This document shows positions 45,792 to 55,374 of a stretch of DNA of 64,000 nt, piece after piece. The stretch comes from Sphingobium psychrophilum. GTDB taxonomy: Bacteria > Pseudomonadota > Alphaproteobacteria > Sphingomonadales > Sphingomonadaceae. A model generated the notes under the pieces. That model saw nothing but the letters and a program-made list of their open reading frames with translations, was not told where the DNA came from and did not search any database. Position 1 is the first letter of the stretch, and each line of letters starts with the position of its first letter. Location: contig NZ_JABBFV010000014.1 in NCBI RefSeq assembly GCF_012927105.1, positions 1-64,000 of the forward strand, written 5' to 3'. The position numbers were made by a program, and so were the translations under genes.

Positions 45792-45800
45792 GCTTGGTTC

Positions 45801-45829
45801 GGGGAACGGATAGGAAATTTCCGTTCCCC
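45801..45829 (+). terminator. Hairpin after the response regulator gene
   Basis: GGGGAACGG (45801-45809) pairs with CCGTTCCCC (45821-45829) around an 11-nt loop containing GGAAATTT. The sequence TCTTGTTCTT follows. It probably ends the response-regulator transcript. Its right arm contains the first half of the LexA box of recA, so the two signals are interlocked. Confidence 0.6.
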
Positions 45830-45837
45830 TCTTGTTC
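45823..45837 (+). promoter_or_regulatory. LexA (SOS) box of recA, GTTC-N7-GTTC
   Basis: GTTCCCCTCTTGTTC matches the alphaproteobacterial LexA consensus GTTC-N7-GTTC exactly and lies 74 bp upstream of the recA start. It is followed by TTGTTCTTGAAGAACAA, a perfect palindrome around the second half-site. It implies SOS induction of recA. Confidence 0.85.
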
Positions 45838-45911
45838 TTGAAGAACAAACAGGATACATCATCGTCCAGACGCACGGAACCCATGCGTTCCGCTTGACAG
45901 AGGACTGGCCG

Positions 45912-46985
45912 ATGACCGCAATGCTCTCACTCATCGATTCCAAGAAGAACGGGACAATGGACAGACAGAAAGCATTGGACGCGGCGCTCGCACAGATCGA
46001 CCGCGCCTTCGGCAAGGGTTCGGCCATGAAGCTGGGCAGCCGGGAGAAGTTGGAGATCGAAGCGATTTCCAGTGGCTCGCTCGGCCTCGACATCGCGCTT
46101 GGCATCGGCGGCCTGCCAAAGGGCCGCATCATCGAGATTTACGGCCCGGAAAGCTCGGGCAAGACCACGTTGGCGCTCCACGCCATCGCTGAGGCGCAGA
46201 AGGCGGGCGGCACCGCGGCGTTCGTGGATGCCGAACATGCGCTGGACCCCGGCTATGCCAAGAAGCTGGGCGTCGATATTGACGAACTGATCGTGTCGCA
46301 GCCCGACACTGGCGAACAGGCGCTGGAGATCGTCGATACGCTGGTGCGCTCCAACGCGATCGACATATTGGTGATCGACTCGGTCGCGGCGCTGGTGCCG
46401 CGTGCGGAAATCGAGGGCGAGATGGGCGACAGCCATGTCGGCCTGCAAGCGCGCCTTATGTCCCAGGCGCTGCGCAAGCTGACTGGCTCGATCTCGCGCT
46501 CCAAATGCATGGTGATCTTCATCAACCAGGTGCGCATGAAGATCGGCGTGATGTACGGCAACCCGGAAACCACGACCGGCGGCAACGCGCTCAAATTCTA
46601 CGCCTCGGTCCGCCTCGACATCCGTCGCACCGGCCAGATCAAGGATCGCGACGATATCGTCGGCAACGCGACCCGCGTGAAAGTGGTCAAGAACAAGGTC
46701 GCCCCGCCCTTCAAGCAGGTCGAATTCGACATCATGTATGGCGAAGGCATCTCCAAGATCGGCGAGATTCTCGACCTCGGCGTCAAGGCCGGGATCGTCG
46801 AGAAATCGGGTGCCTGGTTCTCCTACGACTCGATTCGCATCGGTCAGGGGCGTGAGAATTCCAAGACGTTCCTCAAGGAACATCCCGAACTGGCGGACAA
46901 GCTGGAAAAGGCTATCCGTGGCAAGACCGAAGAGGTCGCCGAAAAGATGATTACCGGACCCGATGCGGAGGATGATGGCGAATAA
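45912..46985 (+). CDS. recA: Recombinase A
   Basis: The ATP-dependent strand-exchange protein and LexA co-protease. It is 357 aa from [26 protein letters not shown] lies 8 bp upstream of this ATG. Walker A is [16 protein letters not shown], and loop L2 and the DNA-binding region include [20 protein letters not shown]. An acidic C-terminal tail is present ([11 protein letters not shown]). An internal ATG at 45957 would remove the N-terminal extension also seen in other sphingomonad RecA proteins. Confidence 0.98.
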   Translation: MTAMLSLIDSKKNGTMDRQKALDAALAQIDRAFGKGSAMKLGSREKLEIEAISSGSLGLDIALGIGGLPKGRIIEIYGPESSGKTTLALHAIAEAQKAGGTAAFVDAEHALDPGYAKKLGVDIDELIVSQPDTGEQALEIVDTLVRSNAIDILVIDSVAALVPRAEIEGEMGDSHVGLQARLMSQALRKLTGSISRSKCMVIFINQVRMKIGVMYGNPETTTGGNALKFYASVRLDIRRTGQIKDRDDIVGNATRVKVVKNKVAPPFKQVEFDIMYGEGISKIGEILDLGVKAGIVEKSGAWFSYDSIRIGQGRENSKTFLKEHPELADKLEKAIRGKTEEVAEKMITGPDAEDDGE

Positions 46986-47061
46986 GCCCCGAAACAGTCC
47001 CCGGCCGGATCAGCCGGGGCGCGGTTCATCGGCTCTCGCCCGCCTTACGCATCACGCTCTG

Positions 47062-47097
47062 AAAAGGCCCGCCGCGTCCCCGCGCGACGGGCCTTTT
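47062..47097 (+). terminator. Rho-independent terminator downstream of recA
   Basis: AAAAGGCCCG (47062-47071) pairs perfectly with CGGGCCTTTT (47088-47097), with an inner GC-rich loop (CCGCGTCCCCGCGCGA), giving a classical bidirectional terminator. An additional hairpin CCCCGGC/GCCGGGG lies nearer the gene at 46999-47019. Confidence 0.85.
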
Positions 47098-47513
47098 ACC
47101 GTGACTTATGCGCAGGCCATGATGGCCACCGACTTTTCGATAGGATCAAGGCCGCGTAACAAAATAACGACATTGGCGGGAAATATGCGAAGTTAAGCCG
47201 ACAACCGCCCATGCTCGTCCGATGCGGGTGAACCAATCTCGCGGTGCACTCGCCTTTCTGCATCTCCACCAAAGCCGATCGCCCCATGGCTTGTCTTTGG
47301 CCTCGTCGTGGCCCAGGCGGCGGAACATAAAGCGCAGGCAGGCTTTTCAGCCCAGGCCTCCCGTCTGCCGCCATATCGATCCGCAAACCCGTCCCCTTCT
47401 GACCGTCCCGAACGGTCGCTGCTTATGACCCCTTGCTAACCCCTTGCAGCGCCCCGATGCTGCCTTGGGCGCGCCGATTCGACCCGTCTCCTCTCACACC
47501 GGAACCCATCTCC
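47098..47513. other. Intergenic region without a convincing gene
   Basis: This 416-bp stretch separates the recA terminator from the transglutaminase-like gene. It holds short open frames on both strands, the most plausible being a 60-codon frame on the minus strand (47146-47328, MFRRLGHDEAKDKPWGDRLW onward), which is rich in Trp and Arg and has no clear ribosome site. I see no tRNA, repeat or recognisable RNA family. The last part must contain the promoter and leader of the downstream gene. Confidence 0.5.
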
Positions 47514-48293
47514 ATGCGCGTCGCCATCGAAGCGATCCTCGACTATGATTTCGCCGAACCGACCGACGTGCTACTCGCGGTCGAAGCGGCGGGGATGCCC
47601 GACCAGCGGGTCGTCACCCAGTCGCACATCATCGACAATGCCGGGCCGTTGACCAACAAGATGGGGGGCAGCGGTATCGGCCGCCGCACCTGGACCCGCA
47701 CCGGCACCGGCCGTATGCTCAGCACCTACCGCTCCACGGTGGATGTCGATCGCGCGCGTGTCGACATCGCCACCCTTGCCAAAAGCCCCCTCCCCAGCCT
47801 GCCGGAGGAGGTGCTGCCCTTCATCTGGCCCAGCCGCTATTGTGAGGCGGACCGTTTCGGCAGCTTCGTCAGCAGCCATTTTCCCGACCTGGAAGGCGGC
47901 GCGTTGGTGCAGGCGCTGGTCGATTGGGTGCATGACAATCTCGTCTATGTGCCGGGCAGTTCGGACATCACGACGACCGCGGCCGATACGTTCGTGGCGC
48001 AACAGGGCGTGTGCCGCGACTTCGCCCATCTGACCGCCGCGCTGATCCGCTCGCGCGACATTCCCGCGCGGCTGGTGTCGGTCTATGCGCTGGGCCTCGA
48101 CCCGCCAGACTTCCATGCGGTGGTCGAAGTCTGGCTCGACGGCGCCTGGCACATCGTCGATTCGACTGGCCTCGCGCCGGTCGAAACCATGGTCCGCATC
48201 GCCGTCGGCCGCGACGCCACCGACATCGCGTTCATGACCGTCTTCGGCGGCGCGATGATGAACGCCCAGTCGATCACTGTTACGGCGGCATAA
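47514..48293 (+). CDS. Transglutaminase-like cysteine protease-fold protein
   Basis: A cytoplasmic 259-aa protein of the bacterial transglutaminase-like family. The catalytic triad is visible: Cys in AQQGVCRDFAHLTAALIRS, His in PPDFHAVVEVWLDGAW and Asp in HIVDSTGLAP. The N-terminal half is a beta-rich family domain (VAIEAILDYDFAEPTDVLLA). The start at 47514 is chosen because the open frame upstream lacks family sequence. Members are thought to act as proteases or amide-cleaving enzymes; the substrate is unknown. Confidence 0.88.
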   Translation: MRVAIEAILDYDFAEPTDVLLAVEAAGMPDQRVVTQSHIIDNAGPLTNKMGGSGIGRRTWTRTGTGRMLSTYRSTVDVDRARVDIATLAKSPLPSLPEEVLPFIWPSRYCEADRFGSFVSSHFPDLEGGALVQALVDWVHDNLVYVPGSSDITTTAADTFVAQQGVCRDFAHLTAALIRSRDIPARLVSVYALGLDPPDFHAVVEVWLDGAWHIVDSTGLAPVETMVRIAVGRDATDIAFMTVFGGAMMNAQSITVTAA

Positions 48294-48368
48294 TCCATGC
48301 GTCGGATTGGGCGCAGCGTCGAAGGCCGATTATCTATTTGAAAGAGAAATGCCTGCTATTGGTCGGGT

Positions 48369-48821
48369 ATGAGCAACGAACGCCAATTGACGGGCAACGC
48401 CGGCGTTTATCATGTCGCGCGCGAACTGTCGCGGCATGGCTGGAATGTCATGCTGACCGTCCGCAACGCCCGAGGGGCGGATCTGTACGCCGTTTCGCAA
48501 TGTGAGCGGATCGTTCAACCTATTCAGGTCAAGGCGCACAGTGCAAAACCCAACGATGTGCGCTTGGGTCTTCAACCCGACGCATTGGTGACGCCATGGT
48601 GGGTCTTCGTCGCGCACGCACTATCGGACAGCCCGGCTTGTTATCTCCTGTCGCTGGACGAGATTAGGCAACTCATGGTGCGCGATCCGGGCACCCGCTC
48701 AGGTAAGCCGGATGCGCAGCGCGCCTTCTGGTTCGATCGACGCTTTTGCACACCCGCCAGCGATCGCGAACGGATCGACGCACGTGAAGCGTGGACAAGG
48801 CTGGGCGACCCAGGCCGTTGA
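48369..48821 (+). CDS. PD-(D/E)XK nuclease-fold-like protein, 150 aa
   Basis: Not assigned to a named family. The N-terminal half follows the PD-(D/E)XK pattern: helix (GNAGVYHVARELSRHGWNV), strand, Asp38 in RNARGADLYAV, then Gln53-Val-Lys55 in PIQVKAHSA, i.e. D-X14-QXK. Trp-rich and basic segments follow (TPWWVFVAHALSDSPACYLL, RAFWFDRRF). Such folds occur in restriction and resolvase-type nucleases. It is a single gene with no partner methyltransferase or toxin nearby, 75 bp after the transglutaminase-like gene. Function remains a guess. Confidence 0.65.
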   Translation: MSNERQLTGNAGVYHVARELSRHGWNVMLTVRNARGADLYAVSQCERIVQPIQVKAHSAKPNDVRLGLQPDALVTPWWVFVAHALSDSPACYLLSLDEIRQLMVRDPGTRSGKPDAQRAFWFDRRFCTPASDRERIDAREAWTRLGDPGR

Positions 48822-48879
48822 CCCAATATCAGCTGCGACGGCCGATCTGTCCTCGAACATCGCCCATCGCCTCCGCCCC

Positions 48880-51800
48880 TCAATAATCCTTCGAATAGCG
48901 CAGGTTGGCCGATGATCCTGCATTGGTGCCGGTCTTCGACAACAGGCTAAGCGTCTTCGACAGCGCGATCTCCAACTGGGTGGCAGTGAAACCCTTGGAG
49001 TCGGTGATGACCTCCACATAGATATTGTTGGAGATATGCTGGCCGACCGCGAGCGATGTGCCGCGCCCGGTCGTATCGTCGCCGCCAACGATGCCGATCC
49101 GGTCGATGCCCGACGCGCCCTGCAACTTGCCCATCGGGTTCAATCCGCCGCTGCCGCCGCGCAAGCCGTTGAGTGCCGCCGCCAGTTGCACTGCCTGCAT
49201 CGGCGACAGATTGGCGACATTGTCGCCGAACAGGATGCGCGAGAGGATTTCATCCTGCGGCAAGGTGGGCGTAGAGATGAAGGCGATGTCGGGCTGCTGC
49301 GCCGATCCCGTCACCTGAATGCCCGCGGTCACCGTATCGATCCGGGTCTGCGCCTTGATCGCCAGGATGGGATTGAACATCGGCCCGTTGAAGGTGATGA
49401 CGCCCTGCTCCAGGTCGAACTGATGGCCCGAGAAGCTGTAACGGCCACGGATCGATTCAATTTTGCCGACGACGCGCGGATTGGTGGTCGTGCCTGTGAC
49501 CCGCATGTTGGTCTTCCATTCGGAATCCAGCCCCATGCCGGTGACATAGATTTCATTGTCCGCCTTCACCCGGATATCCAGTTTCCAGTCGGCAGGCTTG
49601 GCCGCCGCGGCCTTGCGCGCGGCCAGTCGCTGGTCGAGCGCGTCGCCGCCTTCGCCCTTGCGCCGGACCCCGGCTAGCTGCCTAATCTCGGTGCCGCCCT
49701 GCCAAGCGACCTTGTACCGGGTTTCCGGCAGGTTCAGGTCGCCCTTGATCAGGCCGCCATTGGCCGGGCTGTTGCTGATGTTGAGCGTGCCACTGACGAC
49801 GCTGGTGATCGCCTCGCTCCGCGCCAGTCGCGCCCGGTTGAGCTTGACCGCGATATCCATCGGGAAACCGCTGGCCGCCGCCAATCCGACATTGCCCGAC
49901 GCTTGCACCGTGCCCTCGCCCGCCCGGCCGGAGAAATCGCGGATCTCCAGATGGTCGTTGGTGAACCGGCCATCCAGCTTCATCTGAGTGACGCGCGTGC
50001 CGAACGTCTCATTTTCATAGGTCAGTGCGTTGGCGCGCACCACGCCGTTCAGCCGCGGATCGTTCAGACGCCCGTTGAAATCTGCCGCCACGGCGAGGCC
50101 GCCGGTCAACTGCTGATCGGCCAGTCCTGCGAAGGAAAAGAGCACATCGGCGGGCCCGGCGTAGCGGATGCCGCCGCCCAGCGGCGCGTTCTGCAACTGT
50201 TCGGCCCAGCTCGCGCCCGCGCCCGGCGGCGCCAGCGTGGCGGTGAAGCGGCCCAGCGTGCTGCTGCCCTTGCGGATCAGTCCGCGCAGGTCGCCGCCCG
50301 CCGAAGACAGCTTGCCCTCGACATTCATCGACACCGGATCGGACACGGCGGTCAGGCTGGACCGGCGGAAATCGTTGATCGCCAGTCGGGTGGTCGCGGT
50401 CGGGAAGGCGTTGCCCTTCTGCGCATAGTCCAGCGTGCCGGTCATCTTGCCGCCGATGCCCAGGCCGGGGGCTGCGATATTGGCGATGGCCAGATCGAAA
50501 TCCTTGAACCGCGCCTGAGCGGTGGTCGTGTCGCCGAAGCGGCCGGCCAGATCGACCTTGCCCTGCGGCAGCACCAATGTCGCCGGTTCCAGGCGATTGC
50601 CGCCTGGCTCGCTGCGGATGATGGCCGGCTGCGCCAGACGGAAATCGATGTTCGCCGCCTTGCCCTGCAACGCCACGGCATAGAGGTTGGGGCGCAACGC
50701 CGCATTGGCCGCGATCGAGAAGGGCACGCCGCTGGAGCCGTCGGCGACCAGCTGCGCGCGGCCACGCCCGCCCTGATAATCGACCCGCGCCCGCGCCTTG
50801 CGTACCACATAGGCGCCATAAGCGGCATTGGCGATCTGCGCGTCGGCCTTGATCTGCGGCTGTTCGGTCAGCAGGATAGAGGCGGTGACGATCGCCCGGC
50901 CGATCACGACATCGGCCTCTCCCGGCAGTTTGGCGTTGCTGGCGGTGGCGTTGACGTCCACCCCCTGCACCTTGCCCACCGCCGCCAGCCGGATCGCGCC
51001 GGTGATGCCGGAGCCGTTCATCGCCAATTGCCCGGTAAAGGGGCCGGCGGCGCTCTGCTGGATGCGGCCGTTCATATCGACCCCGGCGAAGCGCGCCTTG
51101 GTGACGTCGATGGTCAGCGGGCCTTGTGCGGTGCGGATCAACACATTGGCGAAGAAGGGACCATAGGGCGACCCACCGGTGGCTTCGAGCCGATAGCCGG
51201 CCGCTTCGCCGTTCAGCTTGGCAACCACATCCGTCAGTTGCACGCCGACATTGGGCCGCGCCGCGCGCAACACTGCCTGCGGTCGCTCCATCGTGCCCCG
51301 GACGGTCAGCGCGAGCGGGCCATATTGTCTGGAGGAGGCCGTGGCGTCGAAGGCGACCTGCCCGTCCGTGTCATAGCTGCCGGAGCCGCTATGAATGGTG
51401 AAATTGGGCGCCGCGCCCTTAAGGCTGGCCAGGGTGAACTTGCCCTCCGGCGTCATGCCGATCCGGCCGGACATGACGGCATTGCCGCCCAGGAAATCGC
51501 GCACCGACGCATTTTCCCAACGCGCCGTCCGCACGCCGAATCGTCCGCCTAGGCCAAAGCCGCCCTTGGGTCCGGGGATCAGTTCGACATCGGTGTTGAG
51601 GTTGACGATACCGACGCCGTCGATCTTATAGTCGTTGACCCGGCCTTTGAGCGCCCCGCGATAGAGCGCATTGTCGAGGTCGGCCAGGACGATGGCGGTG
51701 GCGTCCACCTTGTCGCTGTCGATTTTCAGATTGTCGCTGATCAGTTTGCCCGCGGCATAGGCGAAATCGCCCTTCACGCGCAGATTCTGGAGCAGGCCGC

Positions 51801-53103
51801 CCGCTGCGGCATTGAGGCCCGTCACGCGGGTTGCGGTGGCGCTCACGGGGATGCGGATACGATCGGTGTCGATCACCGCACGGCCGCTGGCTTTCAGATT
51901 CTCTATGCCGGTGGCGTCGAACGCCAGGCTCTTGGCCGTGATGTCATAATCGATGAAGGGCGTCGCCATGGGCCCATCAAGGATGATGGAAGCGCGCACG
52001 TCGCGACCCTTCACCTTCTCCATGATCGCGCCGGGCGTCAGCAGCGCGGCGTTGATCTTGAACGCGCTGAACCGGCTTGTGCCCAGGTCGATCAGCCCTT
52101 GTGCATCGGCTGACATAGCGGGCGATCGCAACGTGCCTTTAATGTTGACGCGCCGTTCGTTGAGACCCGCGAACAGATCGACGTCCAGTTGCGGTCCGGT
52201 CAGGCGATCGACCGTGCCGGCGAAGACCAGGCCGGGGCGGACCGGGCCTTTCGCGGTGAAATTGCCGTCTCGCGCCGACAGCGCGATGTTCGCCAGTTCG
52301 CCCTTGGGTGAGGTCGCGACGACCCGTCCATCCCATGCCTGCCATGTCCCCTTGCCGTCCAGCGTCGCAATGACGCCGTCGGTCAGACCGGTCATCGCCG
52401 CGATCACGCCGCCCTTGGGCGCGGTCAACGTGCCACTCATGGCGAGGCGATTCTGGTCGGGCACGGCGTCCAGTTTCGCCTGCAACCGGTCGCCGCTGTC
52501 GACGATCGCGTCGGCGGACAGGATCGCCCGGCCGTCGGCGATATGGGTGACGCCGTCGATCGCGATCTCGCGCTTCTGGCCGATCACCGGCTTGGCGAGG
52601 ATGAACTTGCCGATCTTCATCCGGTCGACGTCGATGTCGAGATCGGGCAGGATCGGCGCATTGGGATCGCTGGCGACGACGTTGAACTGCGGGCTGCGCG
52701 CCAGCACGACCAGCGGCGTTTCCAGCAGGCTGACCGAGATATGATTATTGACGTAGCGGAAGGGCCGCCACACGACATGCACCTTTGGGCTGACGGCGAA
52801 CACGCCCTTGGGGTCGCGCAGCACCAGGTCGTGGATCGTCATGTCGCTGTAGATCGATCCGTCGATCCGGCCGACCTCGATCTTCATGCCCGATTCCATT
52901 TGCAGCGCGGCGATCTGCTGGATCAGGAATGTCTTGCCCGGCTGGGTGTTGAGGCCGAGTAGCAGCCCGCCCGCCAGCACAACCAGCGCGACGACCAGAC
53001 CGATGACGCCGATCGCAATCTTCTGCCACAGCGCGCGTTTTTCGCGGATGACGATCGTCTGGGTTGCTTCGTCAGCGGGGGGCATGATGTCATCCTGCGC
53101 CAT
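48880..53103 (-). CDS. tamB: Translocation and assembly module protein TamB (AsmA-like, DUF490)
   Basis: A 1407-aa inner-membrane-anchored, periplasm-spanning beta-groove protein that works with TamA in outer-membrane protein assembly and phospholipid transport. An N-terminal cytoplasmic tail and one membrane helix (IAIGVIGLVVALVVLAGGLL) are followed by long repetitive beta-rich stretches. The conserved C-terminal DUF490 domain includes GVITFNGPMFNPILAIKAQT, PTLPQDEILSRILFG and the terminal LRYSKDY. Its start shares a base with the tamA stop (TGATG). Confidence 0.96.
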   Translation of the reverse strand: MAQDDIMPPADEATQTIVIREKRALWQKIAIGVIGLVVALVVLAGGLLLGLNTQPGKTFLIQQIAALQMESGMKIEVGRIDGSIYSDMTIHDLVLRDPKGVFAVSPKVHVVWRPFRYVNNHISVSLLETPLVVLARSPQFNVVASDPNAPILPDLDIDVDRMKIGKFILAKPVIGQKREIAIDGVTHIADGRAILSADAIVDSGDRLQAKLDAVPDQNRLAMSGTLTAPKGGVIAAMTGLTDGVIATLDGKGTWQAWDGRVVATSPKGELANIALSARDGNFTAKGPVRPGLVFAGTVDRLTGPQLDVDLFAGLNERRVNIKGTLRSPAMSADAQGLIDLGTSRFSAFKINAALLTPGAIMEKVKGRDVRASIILDGPMATPFIDYDITAKSLAFDATGIENLKASGRAVIDTDRIRIPVSATATRVTGLNAAAGGLLQNLRVKGDFAYAAGKLISDNLKIDSDKVDATAIVLADLDNALYRGALKGRVNDYKIDGVGIVNLNTDVELIPGPKGGFGLGGRFGVRTARWENASVRDFLGGNAVMSGRIGMTPEGKFTLASLKGAAPNFTIHSGSGSYDTDGQVAFDATASSRQYGPLALTVRGTMERPQAVLRAARPNVGVQLTDVVAKLNGEAAGYRLEATGGSPYGPFFANVLIRTAQGPLTIDVTKARFAGVDMNGRIQQSAAGPFTGQLAMNGSGITGAIRLAAVGKVQGVDVNATASNAKLPGEADVVIGRAIVTASILLTEQPQIKADAQIANAAYGAYVVRKARARVDYQGGRGRAQLVADGSSGVPFSIAANAALRPNLYAVALQGKAANIDFRLAQPAIIRSEPGGNRLEPATLVLPQGKVDLAGRFGDTTTAQARFKDFDLAIANIAAPGLGIGGKMTGTLDYAQKGNAFPTATTRLAINDFRRSSLTAVSDPVSMNVEGKLSSAGGDLRGLIRKGSSTLGRFTATLAPPGAGASWAEQLQNAPLGGGIRYAGPADVLFSFAGLADQQLTGGLAVAADFNGRLNDPRLNGVVRANALTYENETFGTRVTQMKLDGRFTNDHLEIRDFSGRAGEGTVQASGNVGLAAASGFPMDIAVKLNRARLARSEAITSVVSGTLNISNSPANGGLIKGDLNLPETRYKVAWQGGTEIRQLAGVRRKGEGGDALDQRLAARKAAAAKPADWKLDIRVKADNEIYVTGMGLDSEWKTNMRVTGTTTNPRVVGKIESIRGRYSFSGHQFDLEQGVITFNGPMFNPILAIKAQTRIDTVTAGIQVTGSAQQPDIAFISTPTLPQDEILSRILFGDNVANLSPMQAVQLAAALNGLRGGSGGLNPMGKLQGASGIDRIGIVGGDDTTGRGTSLAVGQHISNNIYVEVITDSKGFTATQLEIALSKTLSLLSKTGTNAGSSANLRYSKDY

Positions 53104-55235
53104 CAGAAGGCCTGCCCGATGCCGATATAGAGGGCGAATTTGGATTCGCCGGGTTGCCGGTTGATCGGCATGGCTATGTCCGCGCGGAAGGGGCCGAAAT
53201 TGGTGTAGAAGCGGCCGCCCAGGCCCACGCCGTACCGCATGTCAGAAAATTCTGGCATGGAGCTTTCATAGACCTGACCGGCATCGACGAACGCGACCAC
53301 GCCATAATTGCCGAAGCGATAGCGGCCCTCGACCGCAAATTCATTGACGGACCGGCCGCCGATCGGATCGGCGTTGGCGTCTTTAGGCCCCAGTTCCTGA
53401 TAGCCGAAGCCGCGTACCGATCCGCCGCCACCGGCATAAATGCGCCGCGATGGGGCGACGTCGCCGCGGCTGACCCCTGTGATGGTGCCGACCTTGGCCC
53501 GTCCCGCGATCACCAGGCTGTCCGACACCGGATAATAGCCGGTCAGGTCGAAACTGGCGCGCAGATAGGGCGAGAAACTGCCCTGTAGCGACCCTTCCGG
53601 TTCGGCGCGCAGATTGGCGCGGAAGCCTTTGGTCGGGTTCAGCAGGTCATTCGACCGGTCATAGCCGATCTGCACCGGCACGCCGCCGATGAAATAGGTG
53701 CGCCGCGTCTTGTCCGCGGTCGCCGGGTCGATCACCACCTGCTCATTGGTCAGCAGGATTTCGGCGCCATAGCTGTAGGTCCAGCGTTTCTGGAAAATCG
53801 GCGTCGACTGGCGTGCCCAGCCGATGTTGAGGCCCGCGGTGAACGCTTCATAGGCGTCATACTTCTGGTGGTTGAGCGTCGCCCCGGCCTGGAAGGTCTT
53901 GTCACGCTTGCCCGCATTGGACCGGCGGAATGTACCCGACACGCCTTGCTCCTGCGTGCCTGCGATAACGCCGGCGATCAGCGCGCCTTCGGGCGGGAAC
54001 ATGTTGCGATGGGTCCATGTCGCCTCTGCGCGAAACCCCTGGCCCGTGCCATAGCCCGCTTCGCCCGCCAAAGTGCGCGGCGGCCCGGCGTCCTGCTCCA
54101 CATGCAGATCGACATATTCGGTTCCGTCCGGCCCAGCCTCACCGGTCTGCACCGGCTCCACCGACACGCTGGAAAACAGGGATGTCGCCACCAGCGCCTT
54201 GCGCAGGTCGTCCACCTTGCGGCTGTCATAGAGTTCGCCCGGCTTGTAGCGCTTGATGACCTCCATATGGTCGGCGCCGAACGCCTGTTTGTCGCCGCTG
54301 GTGGTGATCTTGCGGAACGAGCCGCGCGGTCCGGTATCCACCGGCAATGTATAGTCGCCCGTCACCGTCGCGGGATCGAGCAATATGTCGCGCTCGCCCA
54401 CCTTTGCGAACGGATAGCCATTTTCGGGCAGTTTCAGTGCGACATTGGCCTCTGCGCCTTCCACCAATGTCGCGACGATATAGTCGCCGGTCTTGAGCGG
54501 CAGGCTGTCGCGGACCAAACCGGGCGGAACGGTCTGTCCCGCGGTGATGACGATCTCGCCGATTTTGTATCGCTTGCCCGGCGTCACGGAAATGACCGCC
54601 TTGAGCGTGCCGTCGCCCGCCTGGTCCAGGCTGGCGAGCGCGGTCGCGTCATAATAGCCCTGTGAATAGAAGAGGCGCGTCGCCAGCTTCTCATCCTCCT
54701 GCGCACGCGCCTGCACCATCGCGGCGGTTTCGGCCTTGCCGTCGCCATCGATCAGGGCGGATTCAGCGCGAAATTCGTCTTCCAGGCCTGTCTTGCCGAA
54801 ACCTTCGATAGAGGTGCCATAGCGGACGTCGGGCTGCTTCGCGTTGGGATCGTCACTGGACGCGACATTGGCCGGCACGGTCACGCTGTCCAGTGGCGGC
54901 AGCGGCTGGGCCAGTTCCTGTTGCTCGGCCGGATCGATCGCCGGCGGCAATTCGACCGGCGCGCCCGATTGCTGCGGCATCTGCTGGTCGATCCAGCTGT
55001 CGATCGAGGGCAGGGGGGCATTGGGGTTGGTCTGATCCGGGCTTTCGACCTTGGGCAACCGCGCCTCGAACTGGTCATCAGGCAGGATCGGCTCTTCATC
55101 CTGCGTCGTCTCATAAGGGAGGCTTGGATCGGGTGAGGGCGTCGTCTGGGCTTGGGCCATCAGCGGCAAGGACGAGGCTGTCATCAGCGCCACCGCCATT
55201 ATGCGCCGGACATGATATGCCTGTCGTGTCGTCAT
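53103..55235 (-). CDS. tamA: BamA/TamA-family outer-membrane protein (TamA)
   Basis: The outer-membrane partner of TamB. It is 710 aa from the ATG at 55235; starts at 55259 and 55271 are possible. A signal peptide (MAVALMTASSLPLMAQAQ) is followed by an unusual, low-complexity acidic/Pro/Gln-rich segment of about 110 residues, POTRA domains (YKIGEIVITAGQTVPPGLVR; EVIKRYKPGELYDSRKVDDL) and a 16-strand barrel with the conserved RIYAGGGGSVRGFGYQELGP. It ends in Phe (LYIGIGQAF), the recognition residue for barrel assembly. Confidence 0.93.
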   Translation of the reverse strand: MTTRQAYHVRRIMAVALMTASSLPLMAQAQTTPSPDPSLPYETTQDEEPILPDDQFEARLPKVESPDQTNPNAPLPSIDSWIDQQMPQQSGAPVELPPAIDPAEQQELAQPLPPLDSVTVPANVASSDDPNAKQPDVRYGTSIEGFGKTGLEDEFRAESALIDGDGKAETAAMVQARAQEDEKLATRLFYSQGYYDATALASLDQAGDGTLKAVISVTPGKRYKIGEIVITAGQTVPPGLVRDSLPLKTGDYIVATLVEGAEANVALKLPENGYPFAKVGERDILLDPATVTGDYTLPVDTGPRGSFRKITTSGDKQAFGADHMEVIKRYKPGELYDSRKVDDLRKALVATSLFSSVSVEPVQTGEAGPDGTEYVDLHVEQDAGPPRTLAGEAGYGTGQGFRAEATWTHRNMFPPEGALIAGVIAGTQEQGVSGTFRRSNAGKRDKTFQAGATLNHQKYDAYEAFTAGLNIGWARQSTPIFQKRWTYSYGAEILLTNEQVVIDPATADKTRRTYFIGGVPVQIGYDRSNDLLNPTKGFRANLRAEPEGSLQGSFSPYLRASFDLTGYYPVSDSLVIAGRAKVGTITGVSRGDVAPSRRIYAGGGGSVRGFGYQELGPKDANADPIGGRSVNEFAVEGRYRFGNYGVVAFVDAGQVYESSMPEFSDMRYGVGLGGRFYTNFGPFRADIAMPINRQPGESKFALYIGIGQAF

Positions 55236-55374
55236 GAACCTGCGATGCCCCCTTCGCATCGTGCATTCCACACGCGCGGCAAAGAGGCAATACGCTCAAC
55301 AAGTTGCGTCGGTTCCGCGTCTGGCATGATTTGCTGTGCTTCCCTCGGGACTCGTGGAAGGCTAGAGCGGTCGC

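Noticed and set aside
47222..47428. 68-codon frame downstream of recA
   Set aside because: No coding signature or ribosome site; it overlaps another weak frame on the opposite strand.
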